Assembly: GCA_013368375.1 (NCBI GenBank)
Contig: JAACJP010000028.1
Location: 186,001 to 250,000 of the forward strand
Length of the DNA: 64,000 bases
From: Tricholomella constricta
Lineage: Eukaryota > Basidiomycota > Agaricomycetes > Agaricales > Lyophyllaceae
Direction: 5' to 3'
The notes under the pieces were generated by a model, which made no database searches, was not told the origin of the DNA, and saw only the letters and a list, made by a program, of their open reading frames with translations. Within the stretch, counting starts at the first letter, position 1, and every line of letters begins with the position of its first letter. The translations under genes and the position numbers were made by a program. Shown in pieces: positions 33,430 through 43,383 of this stretch.

Positions 33430-34085
33430 GTTAGTAAATGTCAATCAGCAATTGGAGAGGGGTGCGATCCGTATAGACGCAGTTCGCATAGGCGACGGCA
33501 GCTTTTTCGTCGTCAATCGAGCAATCATAGCCAATCGGGGAAGAATAGAGGAGACTTCCCGCCAATGCAGACACACCAGTTACGGCCTTAAAGACTTGAC
33601 GTACGTCGTTGAATATCGATAGGGGGTCAGAATGTCGGCGGAGAATATTGACGTGCGATACCGAAGAACAGATTCCATTAACCCATCAAAGCTGTTCCAA
33701 TCCAGGCAAAGTCAAGACCGAGCTCAATACCCAAATCACGTAGAGCGCGATAGTTCGCAGTGTCATCAGTTACGTTGCGCCGCCGGCAGAGTCAAGTAGA
33801 GAGAGTACAGCAGTCATCGAGCCGTGTTACCTTGACTTATGAAAGTTTTCCGAGTTCAACAGGGCGCCCATCATTCGGATGTTTCCCAGTTTAGTTTTCG
33901 AACCTGTTGGGCGTTCTTGTCGGGCCAATCTTCGTATGAGTGGTTGATGTTTGCTATCAGTTATGACTGCAGGAGTCACCATCAGAGATCCAGATTTATG
34001 GGGGTTGTTCCACGTGATGGAAGTTTTACGCCACGTGCAAGCGTCACGTCAACGCACGGTCTCCCGAGGCGTGTTTTAAAGCCCG
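33430..34085 (-). pseudogene. coding-like remnant of unknown family
   Basis: Three blocks look like exons on the minus strand: GNIRMMGALLNSENFHKSR (about 33915-33835), VTDDTANYRALRDLGIELGL and DFAWIGTALM (about 33775-33680), and VFKAVTGVSALAGSLLYSSP then IGYDCSIDDEKAAVAYANC (about 33605-33455). The second and third join across g/gttaat...gtcaag. I could not extend to a start or a sensible end, and the family is not recognised. It may be a decayed gene. Confidence 0.3.
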
Positions 34086-34439
34086 TCACGGATATTTTCG
34101 CGTATGAGAAGCAGGTCAACTTCGAGCTTTAGTCGTCCAGAGATCTGAGATGAGATAAATTTTTGTCACCCAGTGCCTACAGTGACCATGTAGCGAAGGC
34201 ACAAGATTGCCACCCCCCTCGAGCTGGATGAACTAGACCGTGACAAAAAGGCGGCTTAGCTGATTTTTGAAAATGCTGCTGGAGGACAAAGTGCTCACCT
34301 CCCTGGGCGATAGGTTGAAAAGTCAGGGATCTCCGGGCCACCACGAGATACCCCTCAGGAGCAACCTGTAAAAAATCCTCCATACCAATTAAGCTGATAT
34401 CAAGATAGCAAGGAACTCTCGCATGCATATTTGTTCTTC

Positions 34440-34960
34440 CTTGAATCCTCCTGCCTTAAGCCCTTCTGCCAAGCTTCTGTACCAACGCCCAAAAACCATG
34501 CTTTCCAACCGCATACCGCCTGTTCGGGGTTACCCCTGACACTCACCGTCGCGCCCGAGAAGATCCCCTCTTTCCTTCAGGCTCCGCAGTTGCATTTCCC
34601 TGGAACGTCTCGCAGGCAAACGCAAACGCCGCGTCGACGTTGATCTCAAGATGCGCACGTCCTCGGGGGCAACGTCGAGGAATGGCCCAGATGGCCTTAA
34701 GACGACCGCGCTGATGATGTTGTCCGGGGACAAGACTTTCACAGGACGCTGCGCCGAGGATGTGCCGGCTCCTTGGGTATAATGTGTAAAGCGAGTTAAA
34801 TCCGAGAGGGATGCGAGGTCTATACTCGACCTCGCCATTCTATCACTGAGCAGAACCAATGTGGGAAGGACATACATTAAAGCTACATCCGTGCTGCGTC
34901 CAGCAAATCTACGAGAAATCAGACAGCTGCTTGCAGAACTCAACGAGAACGACATGGGCC
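34440..34960 (-). pseudogene. frameshifted copy of the neighbouring short-chain dehydrogenase
   Basis: Blocks align with the intact gene at 35138-36324 but in different frames: INVDAAFAFACETFQGNATA plus EPEGKRG against VNVEAAFAFSREAILTF and EPAGKRG, then, one frame on, IFSGATVSVRGNPEQAV against IFTGATASLRGNTTTSV. A stop follows the shift in the original frame. The Rossmann start and the C-terminal exons are not recognisable. It is a tandem, non-functional duplicate. Confidence 0.7.
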
Positions 34961-35137
34961 CGGGATTGATGTGTGCTCAGGATTAATCTGCTTGTCAAAA
35001 CTGATAAGATATCGTAGACCAGTGTTTTGGGATCGATCCTTCGACATCAATCCTTCTGACTTAGCTTCATCTGAATATATATATATAATACAGGAGATCT
35101 CGAAGACCGGGCGGTAATGATACAAGGAATTACGCGA

Positions 35138-36324
35138 TTACCATCTTTCATGCGCAGGTCGGACTTTTAAGAAAGTCAGCAAGGAAATGGTGGTGTAGAT
35201 CTGACGCTTACGGTCGAGCTCCCAGGTCCACGATGACCTGTCTTGATTGGTGAGGTAGAGATATGACTGTGAGGGTGTGTTAGCCGTGTTCTATTTCGCG
35301 CGTGTTCATGGCCTACCTTGGCGATGCTATCGGGGTCAAGTCTCACGTTAGCGTTGTTTACTACCTCGGGTTTCATTGAGGCAAGGCGTTCGGATAAGAT
35401 GCCTGTGAGACGAATGATTGAGCGAGGTGAAATGATGTTGGGAGAAAAGGCGACATACCACCGTCAATGATAGCCTAGGCAAGGTTTGGTCAGCAAAAGT
35501 TCAAGATAGTGTCACCGCGATACATACGTGTGCCACCTGCCGAACATGTCAGTCAGCTATCGTGCTAGAACACAAAATCATCATAAGCTTACATGGATGT
35601 TGTCCTTTCCGAATTCCTTCGCGAGACTTTGTGACAGAGCACGAAGTCCGAACTTGCCCGCTGCGAAAACGCTCGTTGTCGTGTTTCCCCTCAAGCTCGC
35701 AGTGGCACCAGTGAAGATCAAGGTGCCTCGCTTTCCCGCTGGCTCTGAGATCTCATTCTCCTTGAATGTCAAGATGGCTTCACGAGAGAATGCGAAAGCT
35801 GCTTCGACATTGACTTCGAGCGAGAGACGAACGTCCTCGGGAGTTATGTCCAAGAAGGGTTTCCACATGCCTTGTCCGACGTTAAAGATGGCAGCACCAA
35901 TAGTATAGTTGGGCGCTGGGTACTTGGCGCGAATCAAGTTCCACACGGAGTTGATATCTTTCGCCGAATAGGCGTCGACTGGGAATGAAGATGCCTGGAA
36001 CAACATTACAACGAAGGAAAACACCAATCTGCAAAAGACAGACCTCTCCTCCATTTGAATTCAGTTCCTGCGCAAGCTTGTTCACAGTCTCGGCACCTCT
36101 GGCCACCAGTGCTACACTGTAGCCCGCTTGAGAGAACAGACGCCTTGAATATCGATGAGCATCCAGGACCAAATGAGGTCTCAATTACTTACGCCGCCGA
36201 AGCTCCCGTTCCAGAACCTTGTCCCAAGCCTACGATATGTTAATATGCATGAACGCGTAGAGGTGATGAAAATTAGCGGCACACCTGCGACAACAAGGAC
36301 TCTTCTAGCAGCTGCACTCGTCAT
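35138..36324 (-). CDS. short-chain dehydrogenase/reductase with Phe in place of catalytic Tyr
   Basis: About eight exons, from MTSAAARRVLVVAG at 36324 to LDLRPAHERW at 35138. The nucleotide-binding loop is GLGQGSGTGASAARLFSQAG, after the first beta strand. AAIFNVGQGMWKPFLD replaces the usual NNAG. The catalytic region reads IFTGATASLRG...SVFAAGKFGLRALSQSLAKEFG, where the YxxxK motif is FAAGK. The C-terminus SYLYLTNQDRSSWTWELDLR plus PAHERW is typical of an agaric SDR family. The final intron (c/gtaagc...aaag/tc) restores ELDLRPAHERW exactly. It is probably NAD(P)-dependent in fold, but the Tyr loss makes classical oxidoreductase activity uncertain. Substrate unknown. A broken copy lies just downstream. 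Confidence 0.82.
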
Positions 36325-38068
36325 TTTCCTTTGGCACGATGGGGGTTTAGGAAGAGTTGAGTGCCCTTTTTAAAGGCGGAGCGCCTGGTTCGGACGTGAG
36401 ATTTGGAAGCAGCATCTGAGAAATCTCTCCTCTCGTAATCACAGCTTGTCATCTTTCGCCACAAACTTCATTCTTTGTTTCAACTTCGACACAACCCACC
36501 GTACCACTCTCCCTCGATTTAATCCGTTTGTCTGTTTCAAAAATCCTCATTCAAAAGCTTTTCTGTCTTCACAAGACCTTGCCTTTGGTGTGCCTCGGAA
36601 GTTTGCTTTGAGCCGTAAACGGCAAACTTCTCCCGTCCTCTGAATAGCATGCCCCAAGGACTCTATCCGCTGACAAAATCATGTCGACATGACTTACAAA
36701 GCGTATCTCATCAATCATCAACGTCATAATGGTTTTGTATCGTCCAATATTGCGTGCCGGATGATACAAGTCGCAGGGGGTAATTGACTGCCTCGCAGAC
36801 CAATCAATTACCAGATTCTCCGCGAATTTGGACATGTCTTATCCTCAAAGGATTATTGTAGTCCTGGGTTCAAACTCGTTCGCTGCTGCTTCTAGGTTTA
36901 CAGGGCAACCAATTGACTGGTCATCCCGCAGGCCTAATTGCTAGAGCACTGGTACCAGTGCTCTAGCAATTATTCTGCTATCGCGTGCATTGCAGTCCTT
37001 TCTCATCTCTGACGTCGAGCCCAAGTCATTGATACCATAGTCGCCGAGATTCAAAAGTGGGCCATAGCATCGCCCACGTTGTCCGAGGTGCCGATTCTGC
37101 CGACAAACCGGATGAAGGATGACTCTTCAAGCAATACTAGCCATCCGCTCATCCATCCTTGAGCGTTTTCCTCAACATTAAAGGCAAGTGTAATCGTTAT
37201 GCTATGCGAGCCTCTTTTCCAAGAAGGTTGCGGCGCAAGATTGTTTTCTGGACTAGGTCAAAAACTGCTCATGGCTTTTTCAGCTGTTCCTTCTTCTGAT
37301 TGACCGAGGCAGAGTCAATCTGGGAACTCGTCTTCGTCGGTTTTCCTTCAAATCTTGAGCTCAGCAAGTACACAGCGCAAACAATAGTTCCAGCTCATGA
37401 GAAATGATGACGATACACATCGTGTATTCGTTTGCGCCCCTCATGCAGTCCAAACTGTTCATCACATCTTGGTAAGAGGCGTTCGTATATAAATCTGACA
37501 CTCAGATAACTTCGGGTCTCTTTTGTGGCCTTCTGTCGCCCACAATATCGAGCCCATACAACTCACGCCGGGGTCAACGACTTTGAGGCTGAGAGGAAAA
37601 CCTGGTTTGCAGCATCCAATGCACATTTTACCACTCGATATCAATGTAGAGTAAGTGATTCAAGCACCCTTTCAGCGACTGATCCAGCAAAGATCGTTCG
37701 CTCTCCTTCCAGATTACTTGTGACGCCCTGGAGCGTCGTTCAACCCGCACTGAGTTCACGTGTGACAACGACTCTTCCACCACAAGTGGCACAACAAAAC
37801 TGCCTCTGGTTGTAACCCTATGTACAAGTATTTAATGGACAGCAGCTGCGACCCATATCGAAGATTCAAAAAGAGACTACATGACAGCCCAATAGTACAA
37901 AAACCTACTTTTACATTGATATCGACCGACATTCGAATCGAGCTCTAGAAGACGACAGTTCGGAATGGAAACAGAGATGGTAGACGGTATTTTGAAACGA
38001 TAGGGGGGGTAGTGCCAGCGCAGGCCAATCCAAAAATAATGTACTCCATAAAAAAGCGGATGAAAAGA
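36325..38068. other. gene-poor stretch with palindrome
   Basis: No gene is supported. A minus-strand frame at about 36835-36700 (MSKFAENLVIDWSARQSITP, CDLYHPARNIGRY) ends at a good donor (gtaagt) and could be an exon of an unknown gene, but I found no partner exons. A 38-bp perfect palindrome sits at 36935-36972. Confidence 0.4.
36935..36972. repeat. 38-bp perfect palindrome
   Basis: The half-site taattgctagagcactggt is followed directly by its exact reverse complement, with no spacer. It could form a cruciform or be the joined ends of an excised or nested DNA transposon. Confidence 0.85.
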
Positions 38069-39435
38069 TCATTTCCATTCCGATGGTGCTTTGGCTTCTG
38101 GGGAATCCGAAACTGATGCATTTGAGGGATCTTGATATCGCGAAACACTTGTCTGGATGTGTATTGCGTGCAAGGGGAGGTTGTTGTTTCCGGTGGCCGA
38201 GCGGTATTGGGACGTGGGTTGGGTGGCCTCTCCACGATCAACGCGGGTGATAATGAGGTTGAAGGTAATGCCCTGAAAACAAGCCGTCAATATGGTTCGG
38301 GCACGATAGGATCAGTTCGCTTACAATGATTTGCACGACCTAAAGTGAACAAGATAAGATGAGAAGCCAAGTGTAAAATGCGTTTAAGCGACTCACGGAA
38401 TTGGATACACCGAACTGGCCATTATTCGAAGCCATGTACAGGCCGAAGAGGATGACGATCGACATGGTGTACATGAGGCCAGATTCTATGAGGATGCGCA
38501 TGACCTTGGACAATGGACCTTTCTCCGAAGCGACCGTAGCTCGGAACTTCACAGCTCTTTGGATTGACCAAATGCGATGTACGATCAAGGCTGCAAGAAT
38601 AGAGTCAACATTGACCGGGATGATGAGCGACGAGATGACGACTCACAGGTTGTGATCAGGTTCATGGCCAATGTAAGGGTTAACATGCTGGTGATAAACG
38701 GAACCAAGTTGCTAGCGTTCAATAGCGCGCCATCGTTGGTGAGAGTTGCCTCGATGTAAGCGGTCATTATGCCGCAAACTGTATATACAACCCGCTCGGG
38801 TCAAAGACAACGCTGAAAGACCAAATGGAGCGTACCAGTTCCGGCCACCCACATCAAAGCGGGAAAAAGGATGACGAGCCATTTTTTACTGTATACTATC
38901 CAGCAGCGGTAGAGCTTGACGATCCAATGAGCACGCCAGGTTAATAACAATGTTTAGTGCACACACCAGGATCCCATCTCCGATGAACGTCTGAGCGACA
39001 TAGTTGACCATTTTCATGACATTGATCCAGTCGGCCGTATTATTGAACTCGTCGATTGGATCACCCTCGAATTGGATGAAGGCCTCGATGTTATGTTGCA
39101 AACCGAATGCCACATCCATAGTACCGAAGACAAACATAAGCAGTGCCGGAATCAACATCTTGATGTTGATGTTGCCCAGCGACTTGACGCGTCCGTCTGG
39201 AAAGATAAGGACCCGCATGCAGCCGAAGAACGTCACCAAGTACATTCCTACAGAGCATCCATAAATCTTTGTAGAGTTTTAAACTGACAGGCGCTCTCAC
39301 TTCAAAACGGAGATAGATTTCAGTAAGTTGACAAGGAGCAAAGAAAGAAACACAAGCGACTAACCCATAGAACACGCTCGCCATGAACATGCCCACGAGC
39401 TGGGCGATGTCTATCGGGAACTTCTCGGTGGGCAT
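38069..39435 (-). CDS. seven-transmembrane protein of an agaricomycete-expanded family
   Basis: The gene has about seven exons from MPTEKFPIDIAQLVGMFMAS at 39435 to a stop at 38069. Hydrophobic segments read as helices include LVGMFMASVFYGL, YLVTFFGCMRVLIF, LIPALLMFVFGTMDVAFG, the Trp-rich loop WIVYSKKWLVILFPALMWVA, FITSMLTLTLAMNLITT, LMYTMSIVILFGLYMAS and VVQIIGITFNLIITRVDRG. The C-terminal tail of about 55 residues is Ser/Thr/Gln-rich and cytoplasmic. This order (YRCWIVY, ITT-IVHRIW, ESGL-Y, IIGI-FNLI) is that of a large family of uncharacterised 7-TM proteins in mushrooms, possibly receptor-like. No ligand can be inferred. Confidence 0.78.
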
Positions 39436-40661
39436 CTCGAACTAGGAGCCGGGTGACGTGACGGTACGAGAAGTGCCAGAAAACCAGTGAAATTTTTGAG
39501 CGTGTTCGGATGGAGTGTGCAGATATAGGTTATGTATGAAAATACATTTGAGGAACACACAATCCTACCGTGGCAACTTGAACCTAGAAGGCACGCGATC
39601 GGCGCTGATAACCGTGTCATGGGACCTGACCGTGCTTCGAACACGAGTACGACGTGCTTGATTTGTGGGGGAGCGAGGGGATTGGAAGGGATCGGAGATC
39701 AGTTCTATCGGGGCTTGTGGCGTAAGCATCGACATCGGAAATTCAAGAATTGAGCGGGGTTTCCTCGTGATATCATAATCACACTGGACGAATCCAGACT
39801 GGAATTCATGGTGTCGCCAAGTGAAGCTCCTCGAGAATAAGAAAAGGGCATTGCTTCCTTTGTGAAATAGAGAACGAGGAGTTCCGGTGTATTTGCCTGC
39901 TATTGAGCGTGGAAATTCGTTGAACGGGAGCTTGGCTGTTCCACATGCATTCGATCGTTGTAAATCAGGAGCATTTCAAATGTTCGCACTCGGCTGTTAC
40001 GATCAGAGTTGGATCAGAGATGTCATATTTTCGTGTCCAAAAATCAGGGTCCAGCGACTCGAAGCACGCGGTGGGCTGAAAGAATAGACGACCTGTAGCT
40101 ACTCTGTACCTGTTTGGCCATCTCGGGACCGTTAACAGAATGCCTACGAGCGCCACTAGAAATGCCGGTGAAGATTGACTGAAGAGGCTTGGAAAAGGAA
40201 CACCTGGCCTCGCCCATAAAAAAAGTCGGTCGGATCGTTAATCTATTTGTTGACATGTGTGTGCCAATCGGATGGTCGGCGGCTTCCGAGCCGAGAGAAT
40301 CAACGAGCCTCCCATTCAAATATTGCAAGCGACGCAGATTCTACCACATGAATACACGATGGGCGCAACCGTTGAGGTTACTTGAACTATCCTGAGAAGG
40401 CGACAACCTGTTGCCGCTCTGCTCTCTTCGCTACTTTCATTCTTCCTTGAGGATAACAACCACAACCGTCCACCATATTGCCAGGCCTGGACTGTCCACA
40501 CTTACTTGGGAGACGAGGTCTGCTGACCCCAAGCCGGAGGAAGTCGCGCGCATTCGTCATGATGCCCAGAATAAACGGTTATTTGATGCGCATGCCTCAG
40601 GAGCGGGAGCCAATCAGGAAGTCGAAGACCCGAAGAAATTTATTTGAAATCCATTTGGTTT
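39436..40661. other. intergenic, no gene seen
   Basis: Contains the 5' flank of the 7-TM gene and the 3' flank of the bromodomain gene. No reading frame with splice support or recognised domain. Confidence 0.5.
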
Positions 40662-43383
40662 TTATCCCGACGCAGTGAGCGTTGGCACAAAATGTCGAAT
40701 GTGCTCCGGAACGAGGTCCTTGGGCAGTCGTGCAATCGTATCCAGTGGCGCGCGCTTTGCCAACGCCAACAGGTTGAGGCGAAGGTTCCGTAGCACTGGG
40801 TCCTCGCCTGCCTCTGACTTCAACTCCGAGCCAAGGCCGCCAACATCTGATGTTGAAATCTTCGCCTTGACTCCCTCGGATGTCGTCGAAGTGGAGCTCC
40901 TATCCTGCTTAATTTTCCTGTCGAGGCTGATTATCGCATCGGCGACGTACTCCATAACTTCACTGAGCTCCTCGGGACCCTCGAGATCATAATCGGCGTC
41001 CTGGCCAGCGAGGCCCTTCGACGAGGCATCGACATCCATCCACGTCCTCTCGGGCTCCTCCATCTCCAGCCCAATGTCGCCGTTGTCCTCCGCCTTGACA
41101 ACATCCTTGCCGCGTGTTTTTCTCCTCTCTCTGAACACCTTCCCGGCCCACTCCTCTTCACTTTGAAAGAGCTCCTCGGGCGCCTTGATCAAAGACCCCA
41201 TATCGATCTTGTGCGTCTTAATTTGCAATAAAGCAGCGAGTGCTACGGTCGCTGATGGATGCAGATACAAAGAGTTCCTGACTTGGGCAAATAGTGGTCG
41301 TCCAGGTCCGTCATCAGGGCGGTGGCTGGTTGGTGGCGCTGACGTGTTTGATGTTTGCCTGGCCAGTTCGACAGCTGTTTCACGAAGTAATGAATGTCGA
41401 CCCTCCGTCAAGGGATCGACGATTTCTCGCACTACCCAGGTTGTTAATGGCGTCGCCGGGGCAGTGGACTGATGCTTGTTGAAATTGTAGTCGGTTTGGT
41501 AATATGATAGAACGAAACTGACCTTCTGAAGATCCGCTTTCGGGGTCACAAATTCCGCAAGGCTCCTGACATAGGCCAAACCGTCGATTCCGCCATATAC
41601 AATGTCTCGAATATATGTTTCGGCAGTAGAAGCTCGCTGTGTGCTCCAGTAATCGTTCATCCGAACCCGAGAATCGGTCTTGGATGTTTCAGGCTGCATC
41701 GCGCTCGCCGAGGCCTCGCAATCCAGGGTATCGCGAATGAGATCAAATACTTTGTTTTCCTCGTCGCCCTCCCTGCCAAAGACTTTTCTCCGACGCATCT
41801 CTTCCTCGAGTGCGCCGGCGAGGACAGCAAATGAGCCATAATCAGTGGCGTGGGCGTCGCGAGGCGTCTGCCATGATGGTGCCTCTGCCGCGTCGGCTTC
41901 ATCGTCTTTGTCCTTCCCTTTACTTCGAGTAGGGTTGCGAATGATGAGCCAATGGCGTCGCTTGCCGGAGGAGAGTTCGTTGGAAGTGGGTATCGTAGAG
42001 ATCGGTAGCTGAGGAAACAAATCATCAAGGGGGATGTTGATTGACGTAGGAAAGGATACTGAAGGACGAGGTGCTTGTGACTGCGATTCTGACGAAGAGG
42101 GGTCGTATTGCGGTAGCAAGGAAGGTGCATTGAACAACGGCGGGTGAAGAGGTGTGACGTAGGGTCGCGTGTACAGTTCGGGTGCAAAGATGGAGAGGAC
42201 GGAAAAAGGGTCCTCCACTACCATGAGGTCAGGCGTGTCGATAGTTGCCAGCGATGTATGAATACATACTTTCAGTGTAGTCCAAACTTCCATCAGCAAG
42301 GAGCGGTGGCCCTTCCTTCTCAACCCGAAGTCGTTCCTTTTTCGTTTTATATCGCTTTCCTGAAAAGAAGTTATTTTGAGAGCAAGTGTGAACTGTGTTG
42401 CACATTACCTTTAATCTTGAGAGCTAGCATCGTTTGAGCCCAATGTGAACCTGGCGGAAACGCGCCCAGTCCATCGCGAGAACCTGGCAGCCGACCTTCA
42501 GCATCGATGCTCTCGGATAGTTTGTTGGCCGACGCCGTTTTCTTGTAGGGTCCACGCACGCCTCGTCGACTAGTACCGGGTTGAACTTGCGAAGCTACGG
42601 AAGGTGACCTCCCCCCGATTCCCATCTCATCGACGTCCATTGGGGTTCCGATATTGTATTCCTCATCATCATCGGCGTTGACCGGTGTTGCCTCGTCGTC
42701 CCTCTCTATTTCTATGTTCCAGTCGGTCTCGTACTGAATAACTGTAGCTGCGGCCTTCGAGATGTGGTCCAGTCCCCATGCTTCGATTCGTTCGGCTTCC
42801 GTGTAATATATCGTCCCAGGTGAGTTGAAGGCTTTGGCGTTTGAGGCAACAAGGCGCAAGTCTGACTATTGCCGTCGTAAGCATTCGTGAACCATGGATC
42901 AAGGGCACCGTGACGCACCGCAAACTCCTCCAATGACCGATACTTGCCCCTGTCCACCTTGATCGACATAGTACCCAGATCCATTGGCCGCTTCACGACA
43001 TCAGTATATCCTTGCACTTGTGAAGTATCCACGGGTTTCAAAAAGAATGCATAGTCGTCCTTCCTTCACCGCAATCAGCCAAGCGGAAACAATTAAAGAC
43101 GAAAACTGGCGCACTTTTTTATTTGACCGATAAGCTTCGTCAGGACCTCCTTGAGCGGCTTTAGCTTGACTGGGCGAGGCGCCTTCTTCTCTTCCTCCTG
43201 CAGTCCATAAGACCCAAAGCGCTGCTTCGACTTTTTACCGCCTTTGATAGGTTTGCCACCCTTGAGCGCTGGTAACACGAGAGTGAGCCCGGACGATTTA
43301 GAGCTACCAGGCCTTGCTAGACCATTGTATGAAGGAGATGCTGGTTGACTGTAACCCGATGCAAAGGGTTCAGAAACATCCAT
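40662..43383 (-). CDS. bromodomain protein, BRD7/BRD9-like
   Basis: Several exons from MDVSEPFASGYSQPASPSYN at 43383 to HFVPTLTASG at 40662. A basic segment (KGGKPIKGGKKSKQRFG) precedes the bromodomain: LKEVLTKLIGQIKKKDDYAF, PVDTSQVQGYTDVVKRPMDL, MSIKVDRGKYRSLEEFASDL, VASNAKAFNSPGTIYYTEAE. The acetyl-lysine-binding Asn is in SNAKAFN. The C-terminal 550 residues contain SFPTSINIPLDDLFPQLP and an extended helical region. Family architecture suggests a subunit of a SWI/SNF-type chromatin remodeller (BRD9-like), which is inference. One probable intron of 54 nt (gtcagt...catcag, about 41523-41470) has a length divisible by three and no stop, so it could be retained. Confidence 0.82.

Noticed and set aside
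36850..36890. tRNA-like gggttcaaactc (B-box-like) sequence
   Set aside because: No A box at the right distance and no acceptor stem pairing.
40662..42323. Bromodomain gene tail as an independent protein of about 550 residues
   Set aside because: Upstream exons join in frame (KIKGKRYKTKKERLRVEKEG) to the bromodomain exon, so it is one gene.
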